NCBI GenBank assembly: GCA_016713335.1
Contig: JADJPH010000059.1
Span: forward strand, 1-30,287
From: Candidatus Fredericiella danica
GTDB taxonomy: Bacteria; Chloroflexota; Anaerolineae; Caldilineales; Caldilineaceae
Direction: 5' to 3'
Length of the DNA stretch: 30,287 nt
The notes beneath the pieces are model-generated. The model ran no database searches and was not told where the DNA came from. It saw nothing but the letters and a program-made list of their open reading frames with translations. The position numbers and the translations under genes were made by a program. Positions 7,885-15,452 of this stretch are shown here, piece by piece (position 1 is the first letter of the stretch; every line of letters starts with the position of its first letter).

Positions 7885-9662
7885 CAGATTCGCCTGGGTG
7901 AACTCAAAGGTTTCACCACGACGGGACGAGGGCGCTGATTCTGGAATTCGCCGACCGGGTTAAGGGTCGAGGATGCCTGTGCGATTGCGACCTGTTCGTC
8001 TTCGTCGGCGGTCATGTACACGACGTCGCGGGAGACGAAGGGTTTGACCTTCACCTTGTCGATGCCCGGCGTCGCCGCAATCTGATTGGCAACTCGCTCA
8101 TCAATCAGGGTGTTGCGCGCCGCGATCACCTGGCTTGTCACCGGGTCGATGACATCGGCATCGACGGTGTGATTGACCAGTTCGTGGACGCCGGCCGGCA
8201 TGGCGACTTCGGACAGGACTCGACGATAGGGTGTCTCGACAAAGCCAAAGTCATTGACGCGGGCGTAGGAGGCCAACGAACCGATCAGACCGATGTTCGG
8301 GCCTTCGGGCGTCTCGATGGGGCAGATACGGCCGTAGTGGCTGAAGTGCACATCGCGGACGTCGAAGCCTGCGCGTTCGCGGCGGAGACCGCCAGGCCCC
8401 AAGGCCGACAGGCGGCGTTTGTGGGTCAATTCCGCCAACGGATTGGTCTGGTCCATGAACTGCGAGAGCTGGCTGCCGCCAAAGAACTCGCGGGTGGCGG
8501 CCACCACGGGCCGGATGTTAATCAGGCTCAGCGGGGTGACCTGGTCGGGGTCACGAATCGACATACGCTCGCGCACCACGCGTTCCATCCGCAGCAAACC
8601 GATGCGCAGTTGGTTTTGAATCAACTCGCCCACCGTTTTGATGCGCCGGTTGCCGAGATGATCGATGTCGTCTTCCTTGCCTTCGCCGTTGTTGATCTGG
8701 ATGATGCGTTTGATCACGGCAACCAGATCTTCATTGGTCAGGATCCGATCTTCGAGGGGGGTATCCAGCCCCAGGCGCCGGTTCAATTTGTAGCGACCAA
8801 CCTTGCCCAGATCATAGCGGCGCGACGAGAAGAAGAGATTCTGGACGAAGTTCTTCGCGTTGTCGAGCGTCGGTGGGTCGCCAGGGCGCAACTTCTTATA
8901 AAATTCAAGGAGTGCGTCATCCACGCCCTTATCAGAATTTGTGGTGGGGTTGCTGGTGTTGTCGCGCTCCACCGTCGACTCGATGTAGGGATGGTCGACA
9001 TTGGTATCGGTGTCGGCGAAGGCGGCGCGGATTTCGTCGTCCGTGCCAAAGCCGACGGCGCGCAACAAGAGCGTCACCGGCAGTTTACGTTTGCGGTCTA
9101 CTTTGACGCTGATAATGTCGCGCTTTGACGTTTCGAATTCCAACCACGCGCCGCGACTGGGAATGAGTTTTGCACCCGCCAGATCGCGACCGGTGCTGCG
9201 GTCAGGCTCCACTGTAAAGTAGACGCCGGGCGACCGGATCAACTGCGAGACGACCACGCGTTCGCTACCGTTAATAATAAAGGTAGCTGAGTCGGTCATG
9301 AGCGGGAAGTCTCCCATAAAGACTTCTTGCTCACTTACCTCGCCTGTTTCACGGTTGAGCAGCTTGACCTTCACCCACAAGGGGGCGGCAAAGGTGATAT
9401 CGCGTTCGCGGCACTCCTCGACGGGGTACTTCGGTTCGCCGAAATAGAAGTCGCCGAAGTGCAGTTCCAATGCTTTGTTGAAACTGACGATCGGCGAAAT
9501 CTCGGCGAAGAGCTCTTTCAAGCCCTCCGTTGTGAACCAGTCGAAGCTGCGCAACTGCACTTCCGTCAGGCGCGGCAGTTCGAGAACCGTGGGCGTGCGT
9601 GCATAGCTTTTTCGCTGAATACGCTTGCCCTGCGTGGACACATTGTTTCCGTAATTGGTCAT
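7875..9662 (-). CDS. rpoB: RNA polymerase beta subunit, N-terminal half (frameshifted rpoB)
   Basis: N-terminal half of beta, starting at ATG 9662 with AGGAG nine bases upstream. It contains the protrusion and lobe domains and a rifampicin region of the sensitive type: SQLSQFMDQTNPLAELTHKR then RLSALGPGGL, with the usual Asp, His and Ser at the common resistance positions. Conserved SHYGRICPIETPEGPNIGLI follows. The frame is genuine up to about residue 580 (NPVGEFQNQRPR) and then runs out of frame to a stop at 7875. No rplL or rplJ lies upstream; the divergent neighbour is a ComEA-like gene, so rpoBC here is separate from the usual ribosomal protein cluster. Transcription is predicted from the promoter at 9952-9980 through a leader of about 280 bases. 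Confidence 0.96.
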   Translation of the reverse strand: MTNYGNNVSTQGKRIQRKSYARTPTVLELPRLTEVQLRSFDWFTTEGLKELFAEISPIVSFNKALELHFGDFYFGEPKYPVEECRERDITFAAPLWVKVKLLNRETGEVSEQEVFMGDFPLMTDSATFIINGSERVVVSQLIRSPGVYFTVEPDRSTGRDLAGAKLIPSRGAWLEFETSKRDIISVKVDRKRKLPVTLLLRAVGFGTDDEIRAAFADTDTNVDHPYIESTVERDNTSNPTTNSDKGVDDALLEFYKKLRPGDPPTLDNAKNFVQNLFFSSRRYDLGKVGRYKLNRRLGLDTPLEDRILTNEDLVAVIKRIIQINNGEGKEDDIDHLGNRRIKTVGELIQNQLRIGLLRMERVVRERMSIRDPDQVTPLSLINIRPVVAATREFFGGSQLSQFMDQTNPLAELTHKRRLSALGPGGLRRERAGFDVRDVHFSHYGRICPIETPEGPNIGLIGSLASYARVNDFGFVETPYRRVLSEVAMPAGVHELVNHTVDADVIDPVTSQVIAARNTLIDERVANQIAATPGIDKVKVKPFVSRDVVYMTADEDEQVAIAQASSTLNPVGEFQNQRPRPVVVKPLSSPRRIWCA

Positions 9663-9722
9663 GTAATCCCGCTCCTATCTTGCCGAAAAAATGACAATAA
9701 GACACCCAGGCAGACTGGTTTC

Positions 9723-9745
9723 AGAAATCGCAGCAGTGCGATTCT
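9723..9745 (-). promoter_or_regulatory. Hairpin in the rpoB leader
   Basis: Inverted repeat AGAAATCGCA / TGCGATTCT around a GCAG loop: seven base pairs AATCGCA/TGCGATT, extended to nine with one bulged A. It lies about 60 bases before the rpoB start, inside the predicted 5' untranslated leader. It has no following T run, so it is more likely an RNA structural or binding element than a terminator. Confidence 0.5.
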
Positions 9746-9813
9746 GTCCATCTACGCTCTGGTGTCTTGAATGCGACACAGTTGTCAGTCTTTATCGATT
9801 TTGCACGTCCAAC

Positions 9814-9882
9814 AAAAAAATCAGGTCTCCGATCAGGTTTGCGGAATATCGGGCACTCCTTCTCACCTGTCTTCACCTGATT
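9814..9882 (-). promoter_or_regulatory. Possible attenuator in the rpoBC leader
   Basis: On the minus strand AATCAGGT (9882-9875) can pair perfectly with ACCTGATT (9826-9819), which runs straight into seven Ts (9820-9814), the form of an intrinsic terminator. A second ACCTGAT copy (9838-9832) could pair with the same AATCAGGT instead, leaving the terminator arm free. An inner CCGAT/ATCGG pairing (9852-9848 with 9833-9829) fits the terminator form. The loop is long, so stability is uncertain. Mutually exclusive pairing upstream of rpoBC is inference from base pairing only. Confidence 0.4.
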
Positions 9883-9951
9883 CCTTTGACCAACTTACCA
9901 TGTACAACTCCACAGTTTACCACCTGCAAAAGTCGTATACCGTAAAGAAAG

Positions 9952-9980
9952 ATGCTACCACAACGGCAATCCATTGTCAA
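9952..9980 (-). promoter_or_regulatory. Sigma-70-type promoter for rpoBC
   Basis: On the minus strand a perfect -35 box TTGACA (9980-9975), a 17-base spacer and a -10 box TAGCAT (9957-9952, four of six consensus bases). The predicted transcript start is near 9945, giving an rpoB leader of about 280 bases. It is the best consensus promoter I found in the window. Confidence 0.7.
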
Positions 9981-10108
9981 ATAGGAAAATCGGTTTTTTG
10001 CACACGAACTTCACAAAACCTCTAGAAAATCACCAACGCGCGGTTCTGGCTCTGATTTTTCCCTTATGCTGTGGCAGAAGTCCGCACTCGACGTTGCGAG
10101 GAACTCAA

Positions 10109-10825
10109 ATGACAATTTTGCGAACCGGCGTCCCTGACCCTGATCCTGCTTCAACGGCGAGCATTGGCGCCGAGCAGGGGCCTGAGCCAAAGGGCATGCA
10201 ATTTCACCTCTATTCTTACCTGCTTGGGCTGGGGAGTGCGCTGGCGCTCACGGGCGGCGCGTTGCTGCTGGTCCGGCAACCGGATCCGCCCCCGCTCGTC
10301 GTGCTGGCGCCCCCAACCCCGACTGCAGCGCCGACGGCAACGCCAACGGCAACGCCCGGGCCAATCGTCGTTTATGTCAGTGGGGCAGTGCGGGCGCCGG
10401 GGCTGGTGCAACTGTCGCCCGGCGCCCGTGCCGGTGAAGCGATTGCGGCTGCAGGCGGGTTGATTGACGCCGCAGACCCGGCAACCGTCAATCAGGCGCA
10501 ATTGCTGTTTGATGGCGCCCAGGTGCACGTGCCGGGCAACGAGCCAGCGGCAACGCCACGCCTGTCACCGGTTGCCGGGATATCGGGGGTGTTGCCGACA
10601 CCCACACCGGTTGCGGCGGCGGATGCGCCGGCCCGCGCGTCCGCGCTCATCAATCTGAACACCGCGACGCAGGCGGAGTTGGAGTCCCTCCCAGGGATCG
10701 GCCCCGGCAAGGCTGTTGATATCATCGCCGCTCGTCCCTACCAGAGTGTGGATGCACTGGATGACGTGCCTGGCATTGGTGCGGCGACACTGGAACGGTT
10801 GCGCCCGCTGGTCACCGCACCGTAG
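10109..10825 (+). CDS. comEA: ComEA-like protein: membrane anchor, SLBB domain, helix-hairpin-helix DNA-binding domain
   Basis: Probable surface DNA-binding protein of natural transformation, holding incoming DNA outside the membrane for ComEC. I start at ATG 10109 (GAGG at 98-101 of that hundred, seven bases upstream), giving 238 residues; the same frame is open back to 9974 without a better start. One transmembrane segment lies at about residues 36-55, followed by a Pro/Thr-rich linker, an SLBB domain at about 86-143 (VVYVSGAVRAPGLV), a second linker, and paired helix-hairpin-helix motifs at about 180-235 (LNTATQAELESLPGIGPGKA and VPGIGAATLERL). This domain order is that of Gram-positive ComEA. 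No comEC or comEB is next to it. The promoter probably lies in the shared region with rpoB; none was clear on this strand. Confidence 0.85.
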   Translation: MTILRTGVPDPDPASTASIGAEQGPEPKGMQFHLYSYLLGLGSALALTGGALLLVRQPDPPPLVVLAPPTPTAAPTATPTATPGPIVVYVSGAVRAPGLVQLSPGARAGEAIAAAGGLIDAADPATVNQAQLLFDGAQVHVPGNEPAATPRLSPVAGISGVLPTPTPVAAADAPARASALINLNTATQAELESLPGIGPGKAVDIIAARPYQSVDALDDVPGIGAATLERLRPLVTAP

Positions 10826-10861
10826 CCGCGGCGACAGGGCGCCCGTTTTGGGGTTGCATTA

Positions 10862-10883
10862 TTCATCCAGAATTCATCCAGAA
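10862..10883 (+). repeat. Two tandem 11-base direct repeats, PHO-box-like, upstream of the phasin-like gene
   Basis: TTCATCCAGAA occurs twice back to back (10862-10872 and 10873-10883), one helical turn apart, about 80 bases before the start at 10966. Tandem 11-base units with a TTCA core are the form of PhoB/PhoP binding sites (for example the Streptomyces PHO box). A regulator site is therefore plausible, but the assignment is inference. Confidence 0.5.
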
Positions 10884-10965
10884 GTTGCGCAACATAAGAT
10901 TTTGGCAGACTTCGCGTACATAGCACCGTTTCGAGCCAGGGGAAAGCAGGCAGAGGTAGATTCTT

Positions 10966-11409
10966 ATGACCAACGAAGAGAAGAAGAGCCTCCCCGATCA
11001 AGCGAAAGACGCCGTTATCGACGTCCGCAACGAAGTGATCGTGCAGAGTGCAAATCTTTATTTGATGGTGCGTAAGGTGTTGCTGACCAGCCTGGGCAGC
11101 GTCGCACTGACTGCGGACGAGGCTGGGGAGATTTTTACTAAACTCGTGGATCGCGGCGAACTCGCGGAAGCTGATGCGCAGAAGATCATCAACGACCTGC
11201 GCATCCAATCGCGACGGCGTGAAGAGGAAGCGGCGAAATCACGCGGTGAGATGGCGCGCAAAGCCAATGCGGCGCTAGAAGACAGTGTCGAAACCATCTT
11301 GACACGGCTGAATGTACCCAATAAGTCAGAGATCGAAGATTTGAGCCGCAAGATCAGCGCGCTGAACGAAAAAGTATCCACGTTGGGCAACGGCTCCAAG
11401 CCGGGCTAG
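10966..11409 (+). CDS. Phasin-like / polyhydroxyalkanoate granule-associated family protein
   Basis: A 147-residue soluble, highly charged, mostly helical protein. Features are an N-terminal helix with DAVIDVRNEVIVQSANLYLMVRKVLLTSLGSVALT, then EIFTKLVDRGELAEADAQKIINDL, a basic-acidic stretch (SRRREEEAAKSRGEMARK), and a C-terminal heptad-like segment (LSRKISALNEKVSTL) suggesting a coiled coil. The 'LVxRGELxxxDAQKII' pattern is that of PhaF/phasin-type proteins, which coat or regulate storage granules. No PHA synthase gene is present here, so granule binding is only suggested. Ribosome binding is weak (AGAGGTAG about ten bases upstream). A tandem 11-base repeat upstream may be a regulator site, and a hairpin overlaps the stop codon. 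Confidence 0.65.
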   Translation: MTNEEKKSLPDQAKDAVIDVRNEVIVQSANLYLMVRKVLLTSLGSVALTADEAGEIFTKLVDRGELAEADAQKIINDLRIQSRRREEEAAKSRGEMARKANAALEDSVETILTRLNVPNKSEIEDLSRKISALNEKVSTLGNGSKPG

Positions 11410-11427
11410 GCGCCAGAATCTGGCGCC
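11409..11427 (+). terminator. Hairpin at the end of the phasin-like gene
   Basis: Inverted repeat GGCGCCAGA / TCTGGCGCC with a single central A (effective loop GAATC), beginning at the last base of the TAG stop. It also lies in front of the convergent msrP stop at 11475. There is no T run, so it may be an imperfect or bidirectional terminator. Confidence 0.6.
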
Positions 11428-11474
11428 GCCGTTGCTGTCTCATCGTTGATGAAGATTGGCCGTCATTGCCTGCA

Positions 11475-12500
11475 TCAGTAACTGCGCGCCAGGTCCATGC
11501 CAGTATAGAGTGATGCCACTTCTTCCTCGTAGCCGTTGAACATCAGCGTCTCCCGCCGTCCGATTTCGCCAATCCGGCGCTCGGAGGCCTGTGACCAACG
11601 CGGGTGGTCAACTTGGGGATTTACATTCGCATAGAAACCATATTCGTTTGGTGCGGCCGTGTTCCACGTTGACGGCGGAATCGAATCCGTCAACTCTATC
11701 TTCACAATCCCCTTGATGCTCTTGAAGCCATATTTCCAAGGTACGACCAGCCGGAACGGCGCGCCCTGCTGATTGGTGAGCGGCTTGCCATACATGCCGG
11801 TGGCGAAGATGGCCAGTGGATTCATGGCTTCATCCATTCGGAGACCTTCCTGATAGGGCCATTCCAGCGTCATGGCGTTCTGGCCGGGCATTTCTTCCGG
11901 GCGCATGATCGAGACAAAGCGGACGTATTGTGCTGTACTTTTGGGACTGACTTCCTTGAGGAGTGCGGCGATCGGAAAGCCGACCCACGGAATGACCATG
12001 GACCAGGCTTCGACGCAGCGCAGGCGATAGATCCGCTCTTCTTGCGCGAATTTTTTATAGATGGCGTCCAGGTCGATCGTCTGTGGTTTGTCGACCAGAC
12101 CTGTCACTTCGATTTGCCAGGGATAGGCCGTGAAGTTCTGCGCAAGCTTTGCGACGGCCTCCTTGTTTGTCGTGAACTCATAATAATTGTTGTAGTTTGT
12201 GATTTCATCGAACTTGTTGAGCGGATCCCCGATCTCGTCCGTCGTACTGGAGGCGTAGGGTTCGGCGTATGCCAGTTCGGGCGGCAGCGCGCCGGCGCCG
12301 TAGACTGATTCCAGCGATGTAGGCGCGGCCGCGCCTTGCGCTTGTGTCGTCTTGCCGGATGCAGCGCCTCCCACCAGCGAGCTCCCGCCACAGGCGGCCA
12401 GCGCAAGCGCGCCGGCCGAGAGTGCACCGGCGGTCATAAACTGGCGTCGATTCAGGTAGATGTGCTCCGGTGTAATTTCGGACCCAGGGATTTTTTTCAT
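11475..12500 (-). CDS. msrP: Protein-methionine-sulfoxide reductase catalytic subunit MsrP (YedY-type molybdoenzyme)
   Basis: Extracytoplasmic molybdenum-cofactor enzyme of the sulfite-oxidase fold; MsrP repairs oxidised methionines in exported proteins. The 341-residue product starts at ATG 12500 and has a Tat signal (RRQFM at residues 18-22) followed by ALALAAC, a lipobox-like end with Cys37, so it may be lipid-anchored. Conserved features are the N-terminal YNNYYEF segment, ITGLV-like strand, and RLRCVEAWSMVIPWVGF with Cys162 as the molybdenum ligand, then GAPFRLVVPWKYGFKSIKGI. The usual membrane partner MsrQ is not adjacent: the divergent neighbour is a DUF2231 membrane protein, conceivably its electron-donor replacement, though nothing in the sequence proves that. 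Converges on the phasin-like gene. Confidence 0.92.
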   Translation of the reverse strand: MKKIPGSEITPEHIYLNRRQFMTAGALSAGALALAACGGSSLVGGAASGKTTQAQGAAAPTSLESVYGAGALPPELAYAEPYASSTTDEIGDPLNKFDEITNYNNYYEFTTNKEAVAKLAQNFTAYPWQIEVTGLVDKPQTIDLDAIYKKFAQEERIYRLRCVEAWSMVIPWVGFPIAALLKEVSPKSTAQYVRFVSIMRPEEMPGQNAMTLEWPYQEGLRMDEAMNPLAIFATGMYGKPLTNQQGAPFRLVVPWKYGFKSIKGIVKIELTDSIPPSTWNTAAPNEYGFYANVNPQVDHPRWSQASERRIGEIGRRETLMFNGYEEEVASLYTGMDLARSY

Positions 12501-12653
12501 TTGGACTTGACTCCGTTCGACAGCAACTGGTGGATGTCCAGACTAATTTGCAATGCCGCCAGCATAGGCGACTTTGATAACAGAGAAGTTAAATAGGTAT
12601 TACAGAATTATTAGGTTTACCGGCGTACTGTCTGTGATAAGCTATACACACCT

Positions 12654-13133
12654 ATGACTCCACTTGACCATTTTCATCCTGCTGTTGTGCATTTTCCAAT
12701 CGCACTGCTGCTGACCGGTAGTGTGGTTGCGCTCGTCCAGCTTTACCGGTCAGGGCCGCTTGATTTGCGGGTGACGGCCTGGGTGCTGCTTGCCGTTGGT
12801 GGACTGGGCGCCATCGGCGCCGTCGTCACGGGGCTCTTTGCGCAAAGTGCGCTCCCGCCGGACGCTCCCTATCGATCAACACTCAACTGGCACATCGGGC
12901 CAGGCCTCCTCCAACTGGTGATTTATGGCGGTCTGCTCTACTGGGGGTGGCTCTACCGCGGGTACGCCAACGCAAGGCGCGCCGCGGCCGGTCGTACGGA
13001 GATTGACCTCCTCGACGACCGGCGGGCACGACCCTGGGTGACGCTCCTTCTGCTATTGGGGATGGCTGCGGTTGCCCTGACTGGTTGGAACGGTGGTCTA
13101 CTGGTCTATCAGTGGGCAGTAAACGTTGGTTAG
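12654..13133 (+). CDS. DUF2231 membrane protein
   Basis: A 159-residue integral membrane protein with four predicted transmembrane segments (about residues 12-30, 40-62, 78-98 and 129-150) and the DUF2231 signature LDHFHPAVVHFPIALLL at the N-terminus. Histidines at the membrane edge (HFHPAVVHF, and NWHIG before the third segment) recall heme-binding membrane proteins of this family, but function is not established. ATG 12654 has no Shine-Dalgarno. A TATACA box at 12643-12648 sits so close to the ATG that the message may be leaderless; a weaker TTGATA with an 18-base spacer to TATTAC lies further upstream (12574-12603). Divergent from msrP and convergent with the DUF5671-type gene. Confidence 0.8.
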   Translation: MTPLDHFHPAVVHFPIALLLTGSVVALVQLYRSGPLDLRVTAWVLLAVGGLGAIGAVVTGLFAQSALPPDAPYRSTLNWHIGPGLLQLVIYGGLLYWGWLYRGYANARRAAAGRTEIDLLDDRRARPWVTLLLLLGMAAVALTGWNGGLLVYQWAVNVG

Positions 13134-13163
13134 TGAGCGTTGGGCAGAGAACCTGCGTCGCTG

Positions 13164-13451
13164 CTATCCGTGCTGCCCCTGATCCGCGTCATCGAGTTGC
13201 TGCAGCGATCTGCGGACGTCGGCCAACTCAGCCTCCAGGTTTGAGAGACGCGTCAACAGCGCGCTGCGTTGCTCCTCAAGTGTGAGGGGGATTGGAGCGG
13301 CTGCGGGTGCAGGCTCGGGTTTTGGCATTGCGCGGTCCATTTGCGCGTCGCTACGGATGGCCAGAAGGTGAACGCCCCAGAAGGCGGCCGCCACCAGTAC
13401 AACCGCCAACGAACGCGGTTTCGGCCGAAAACAATGTTGTGTTCGGTTCAC
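13164..13451 (-). CDS. DUF5671-type membrane protein, C-terminal end (frameshifted)
   Basis: Last part of the multi-repeat membrane protein beginning at 14836. The frame reads RPKPRSLAVVLVAAAFWGVHLLAIRSD, giving a final transmembrane helix, then a Pro/Ala linker and a C-terminal helix (LEEQRSALLTRLSNLEAELADVRRSLQQL, described here in pieces) with clear heptads, probably a coiled coil. The listed ATG is not the true start. The preceding segment joins at about 13420-13426, where the minus strand has TTGTTTTCGG; removing one T gives a continuous NTTLFRPKPRSLAVV. Confidence 0.75.
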   Translation of the reverse strand: MNRTQHCFRPKPRSLAVVLVAAAFWGVHLLAIRSDAQMDRAMPKPEPAPAAAPIPLTLEEQRSALLTRLSNLEAELADVRRSLQQLDDADQGQHG

Positions 13452-13608
13452 CCATCAGGACCAGTAGCAGTTGGTAGACGACCTGAGCCAGCTCAAACAG
13501 AATCACGAGTGCGCCGACGAGGGCAATACCGAATAAGTAAATGCGCCGGAAAAGGGCGCCGCGTTCCTCAGCGCCCTGGATATTCGGCTGGCGTGCGATC
13601 CGTTGCAC
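13351..13608 (-). CDS. DUF5671-type membrane protein, fifth repeat segment (frameshifted)
   Basis: Central joining piece of the same gene. It carries IARQPNIQGAEERGALFRRIYLFGIALVGALVILFELAQVVYQLL, another copy of the RRIYL-plus-two-helices unit. Genuine sequence runs from about 13608 to 13425; beyond that it is out of frame. It joins the upstream part near 13603-13615, where the minus strand reads TGGCGCGGTGC; restoring one GC gives an uninterrupted HWRAVQRIARQP. Confidence 0.75.
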   Translation of the reverse strand: MQRIARQPNIQGAEERGALFRRIYLFGIALVGALVILFELAQVVYQLLLVLMGEPNTTLFSAETAFVGGCTGGGRLLGRSPSGHP

Positions 13609-14836
13609 CGCGCCAATGTAGCGCCCACACCGGAGCGCCCACGGCGATCAGGCTCAGCCCGTTTGCAAGGGGTTGTGTCCAGATGCGATCTCCGCTGGAG
13701 ATGACCCAGTCCAGCACTGCGTTGAGCAATTCGACGGCGCCGACCCATGTCAACGCCAATCCTGTTGCCGCCACCAGATAGAAGTAGAGCCGGCGCACGG
13801 CGGCGCCCTGCTGCGATTCACCGAATGCCGCAGCTTCTTGGTGCAGCACGCGTGAATGCCAGATCCAAATGCCGAGACCGATGGGCACGAAGGAGATCGG
13901 TGTGATCATGCGGCGCAGGAGATCAACCAATTCTCCGCCGCCTGTGCCGAAGAGCATCAGCAGACCTTCGCGCAAGACCAGCGCTGCCGGCGTCAACGTC
14001 GCAATGGCGCCCAGGACGATGGCAATATAGAGATAGATCCGGCGGCTGGGCGCCTGCCCTTCCATGGGATGAATCTTCACCACTTCACGCCACTGCGCCC
14101 GATTTGCCCACGCAACCCAGCTTCCAACCAGCAACTGTGCGCAGGCGCCACTGATGGATGTCGCCCACCACGCATAGCCGTTGATGAGATTGTTGGACCA
14201 TTGATCGACGGCAAGCGTCAGGAGCACGTTGACCAGCGAGGCGCCGCCCCACAGAATCAAGACAAGCCCACTGAATCCCGCGATCAAGGTGTATAACTGG
14301 CGAACAACCCGCCCGCCACGATGTTCCGTGCCGAAATCACCATCCGTGCGCAGAACATGCGCCCAGTAGCCAACCAGTGCGGCATTTACTGCCCCGAACA
14401 GCACCCATTGCGGCCAGGCAACCAGGAGATCATTGCTGGTCCGATCCGCCCCCAACAAGATCGCAATCGAACCATCTACGATACTGTAGACATTGATGGC
14501 CAGGAAGATCACCGAAAGCGCTGACGCAAGATACAGGAAGAGTTTGCGCAGCACCGAATCGCGTTCTTCCGGGGTCTCGTGTCCACGTTGCGCCAGTCCC
14601 CAATGCAAAAGGAAAATTGGGGTTGCGACCAACAGCAGTCCGGCGCTGCTCGCAACTGCGCGTGGCGTGACAATCACGACATCGCCCAACCAGGCTCTAC
14701 TCAAGAAGCCGAGCAGGCTATCGGCGCTCGCGAGCATCGCCGCCAGGCTGACAAACGCAACAACGTATAGATAGATTCGTTTGACGGCAGCAAGCCGATT
14801 GGCGCCGCCGGCCGGTTCATTTACAGCCGTTTGCAT
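13568..14836 (-). CDS. DUF5671-type multi-repeat membrane protein, main part
   Basis: Integral membrane protein built from repeated units, each opening with a motif like RRIYLYVVAF or RKLFLYLASA followed by two or three hydrophobic helices. Openings are visible at KRIYLYVV, RKLFLYLA, RQLYTLIA, RRIYLYIA and RRLYFYLV, and a further RRIYLFGI lies in the next fragment. Each unit ends near an xxxHW/WAHV/WIW element. I choose ATG 14836 over the upstream TTG 14854, because AAGGGG sits six bases before it. Genuine sequence ends near 13605 and continues in two further fragments to 13164, for about 560 residues in all. No catalytic motif is visible and the function is unknown. A small anchored protein gene lies upstream on the same strand (64 bases away), probably co-transcribed. 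Confidence 0.8.
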   Translation of the reverse strand: MQTAVNEPAGGANRLAAVKRIYLYVVAFVSLAAMLASADSLLGFLSRAWLGDVVIVTPRAVASSAGLLLVATPIFLLHWGLAQRGHETPEERDSVLRKLFLYLASALSVIFLAINVYSIVDGSIAILLGADRTSNDLLVAWPQWVLFGAVNAALVGYWAHVLRTDGDFGTEHRGGRVVRQLYTLIAGFSGLVLILWGGASLVNVLLTLAVDQWSNNLINGYAWWATSISGACAQLLVGSWVAWANRAQWREVVKIHPMEGQAPSRRIYLYIAIVLGAIATLTPAALVLREGLLMLFGTGGGELVDLLRRMITPISFVPIGLGIWIWHSRVLHQEAAAFGESQQGAAVRRLYFYLVAATGLALTWVGAVELLNAVLDWVISSGDRIWTQPLANGLSLIAVGAPVWALHWRGATDRTPAEYPGR

Positions 14837-14899
14837 GACACACCCCTTCGGCAACTAGCCGGCGTGCAAGGCACGGGTCTGGACAACGCAGGCAACCGC

Positions 14900-15373
14900 T
14901 CAATAGAAGAATTCTTGGGCATTGATCTTCCATGCGCCATCCTCGCGGATCACCTCAACGACGCGATCGGTGGACCAGGTCTGCCCTTGATTGAAGAGAC
15001 CGCCGGTTGAATAGTTGTCGATTGCGAAGGAGACATAAGCGCGATCGGGATTCTGATCGTCGACATTCGTCTCGATCAACCGCAACCGGCGGGAAGCATC
15101 ACCATAATAGGGCTCCCCGCGCAGGGGCCCGTACCCGGTGACACTGTCGACCTCTTTGAGCACTTGTGCGCTGTATTGCCGCCGTGCAACGGCCATATCC
15201 CCCTTCTGGAACGCAATGAAAGCGTTCACGACCGGCGCCTCGGGCGAGTCGTCGGTGCGATATTCGAGGGGCTGTTGCGCTCCGCTCCGGCTCACCGTCA
15301 CGACTGCAGCAACGAGCAGGATTGCAACCAGTGCCAGGACAATCCAGGTAAATTTGTCCAGCTTTAGCTTCAT
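14900..15373 (-). CDS. Small membrane-anchored hypothetical protein
   Basis: A 157-residue protein with one N-terminal transmembrane segment (about residues 9-29) and an exported domain of about 120 residues. The domain contains VVNAFIAFQKGDMAVARRQYSAQVL and, near the end, DRVVEVIREDGAWKINAQEFFY. A helical start followed by a sheet ending in 'DGAWKI' resembles NTF2-like or DUF4878-type folds, which often sit outside the membrane; this is an inference from shape. ATG 15373 has AAGGAA six bases upstream. It is followed by the DUF5671-type gene on the same strand and preceded by hairpins at 15453-15508. Confidence 0.7.
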   Translation of the reverse strand: MKLKLDKFTWIVLALVAILLVAAVVTVSRSGAQQPLEYRTDDSPEAPVVNAFIAFQKGDMAVARRQYSAQVLKEVDSVTGYGPLRGEPYYGDASRRLRLIETNVDDQNPDRAYVSFAIDNYSTGGLFNQGQTWSTDRVVEVIREDGAWKINAQEFFY

Positions 15374-15452
15374 AACGAGTTCCTTTCATCCGCTGCTTGT
15401 GAATCTCAGGACAAGCAGTTGGTCGTCACACTTGTCTATAGGCTAGCGGGTT

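Noticed and set aside
1587..9128. Long plus-strand open frames opposite rpoC and rpoB (for example 1587-2300, 3210-3779, 6523-7491, 8169-9128)
   Set aside because: They lie antisense to highly conserved polymerase codons, show no family motifs and have atypical composition; they are reading-frame shadows of a GC-rich gene.
9974..10108. Longer ComEA start at 9974
   Set aside because: The extra 45 residues overlap the rpoBC promoter and have no family similarity; ATG 10109 has a proper ribosome site.
10310..10370. Pro/Thr/Ala-rich repeats in ComEA-like gene as a DNA repeat element
   Set aside because: They encode a protein linker (TPTAAPTATPT) of a kind common in this group and are not an independent repeat.
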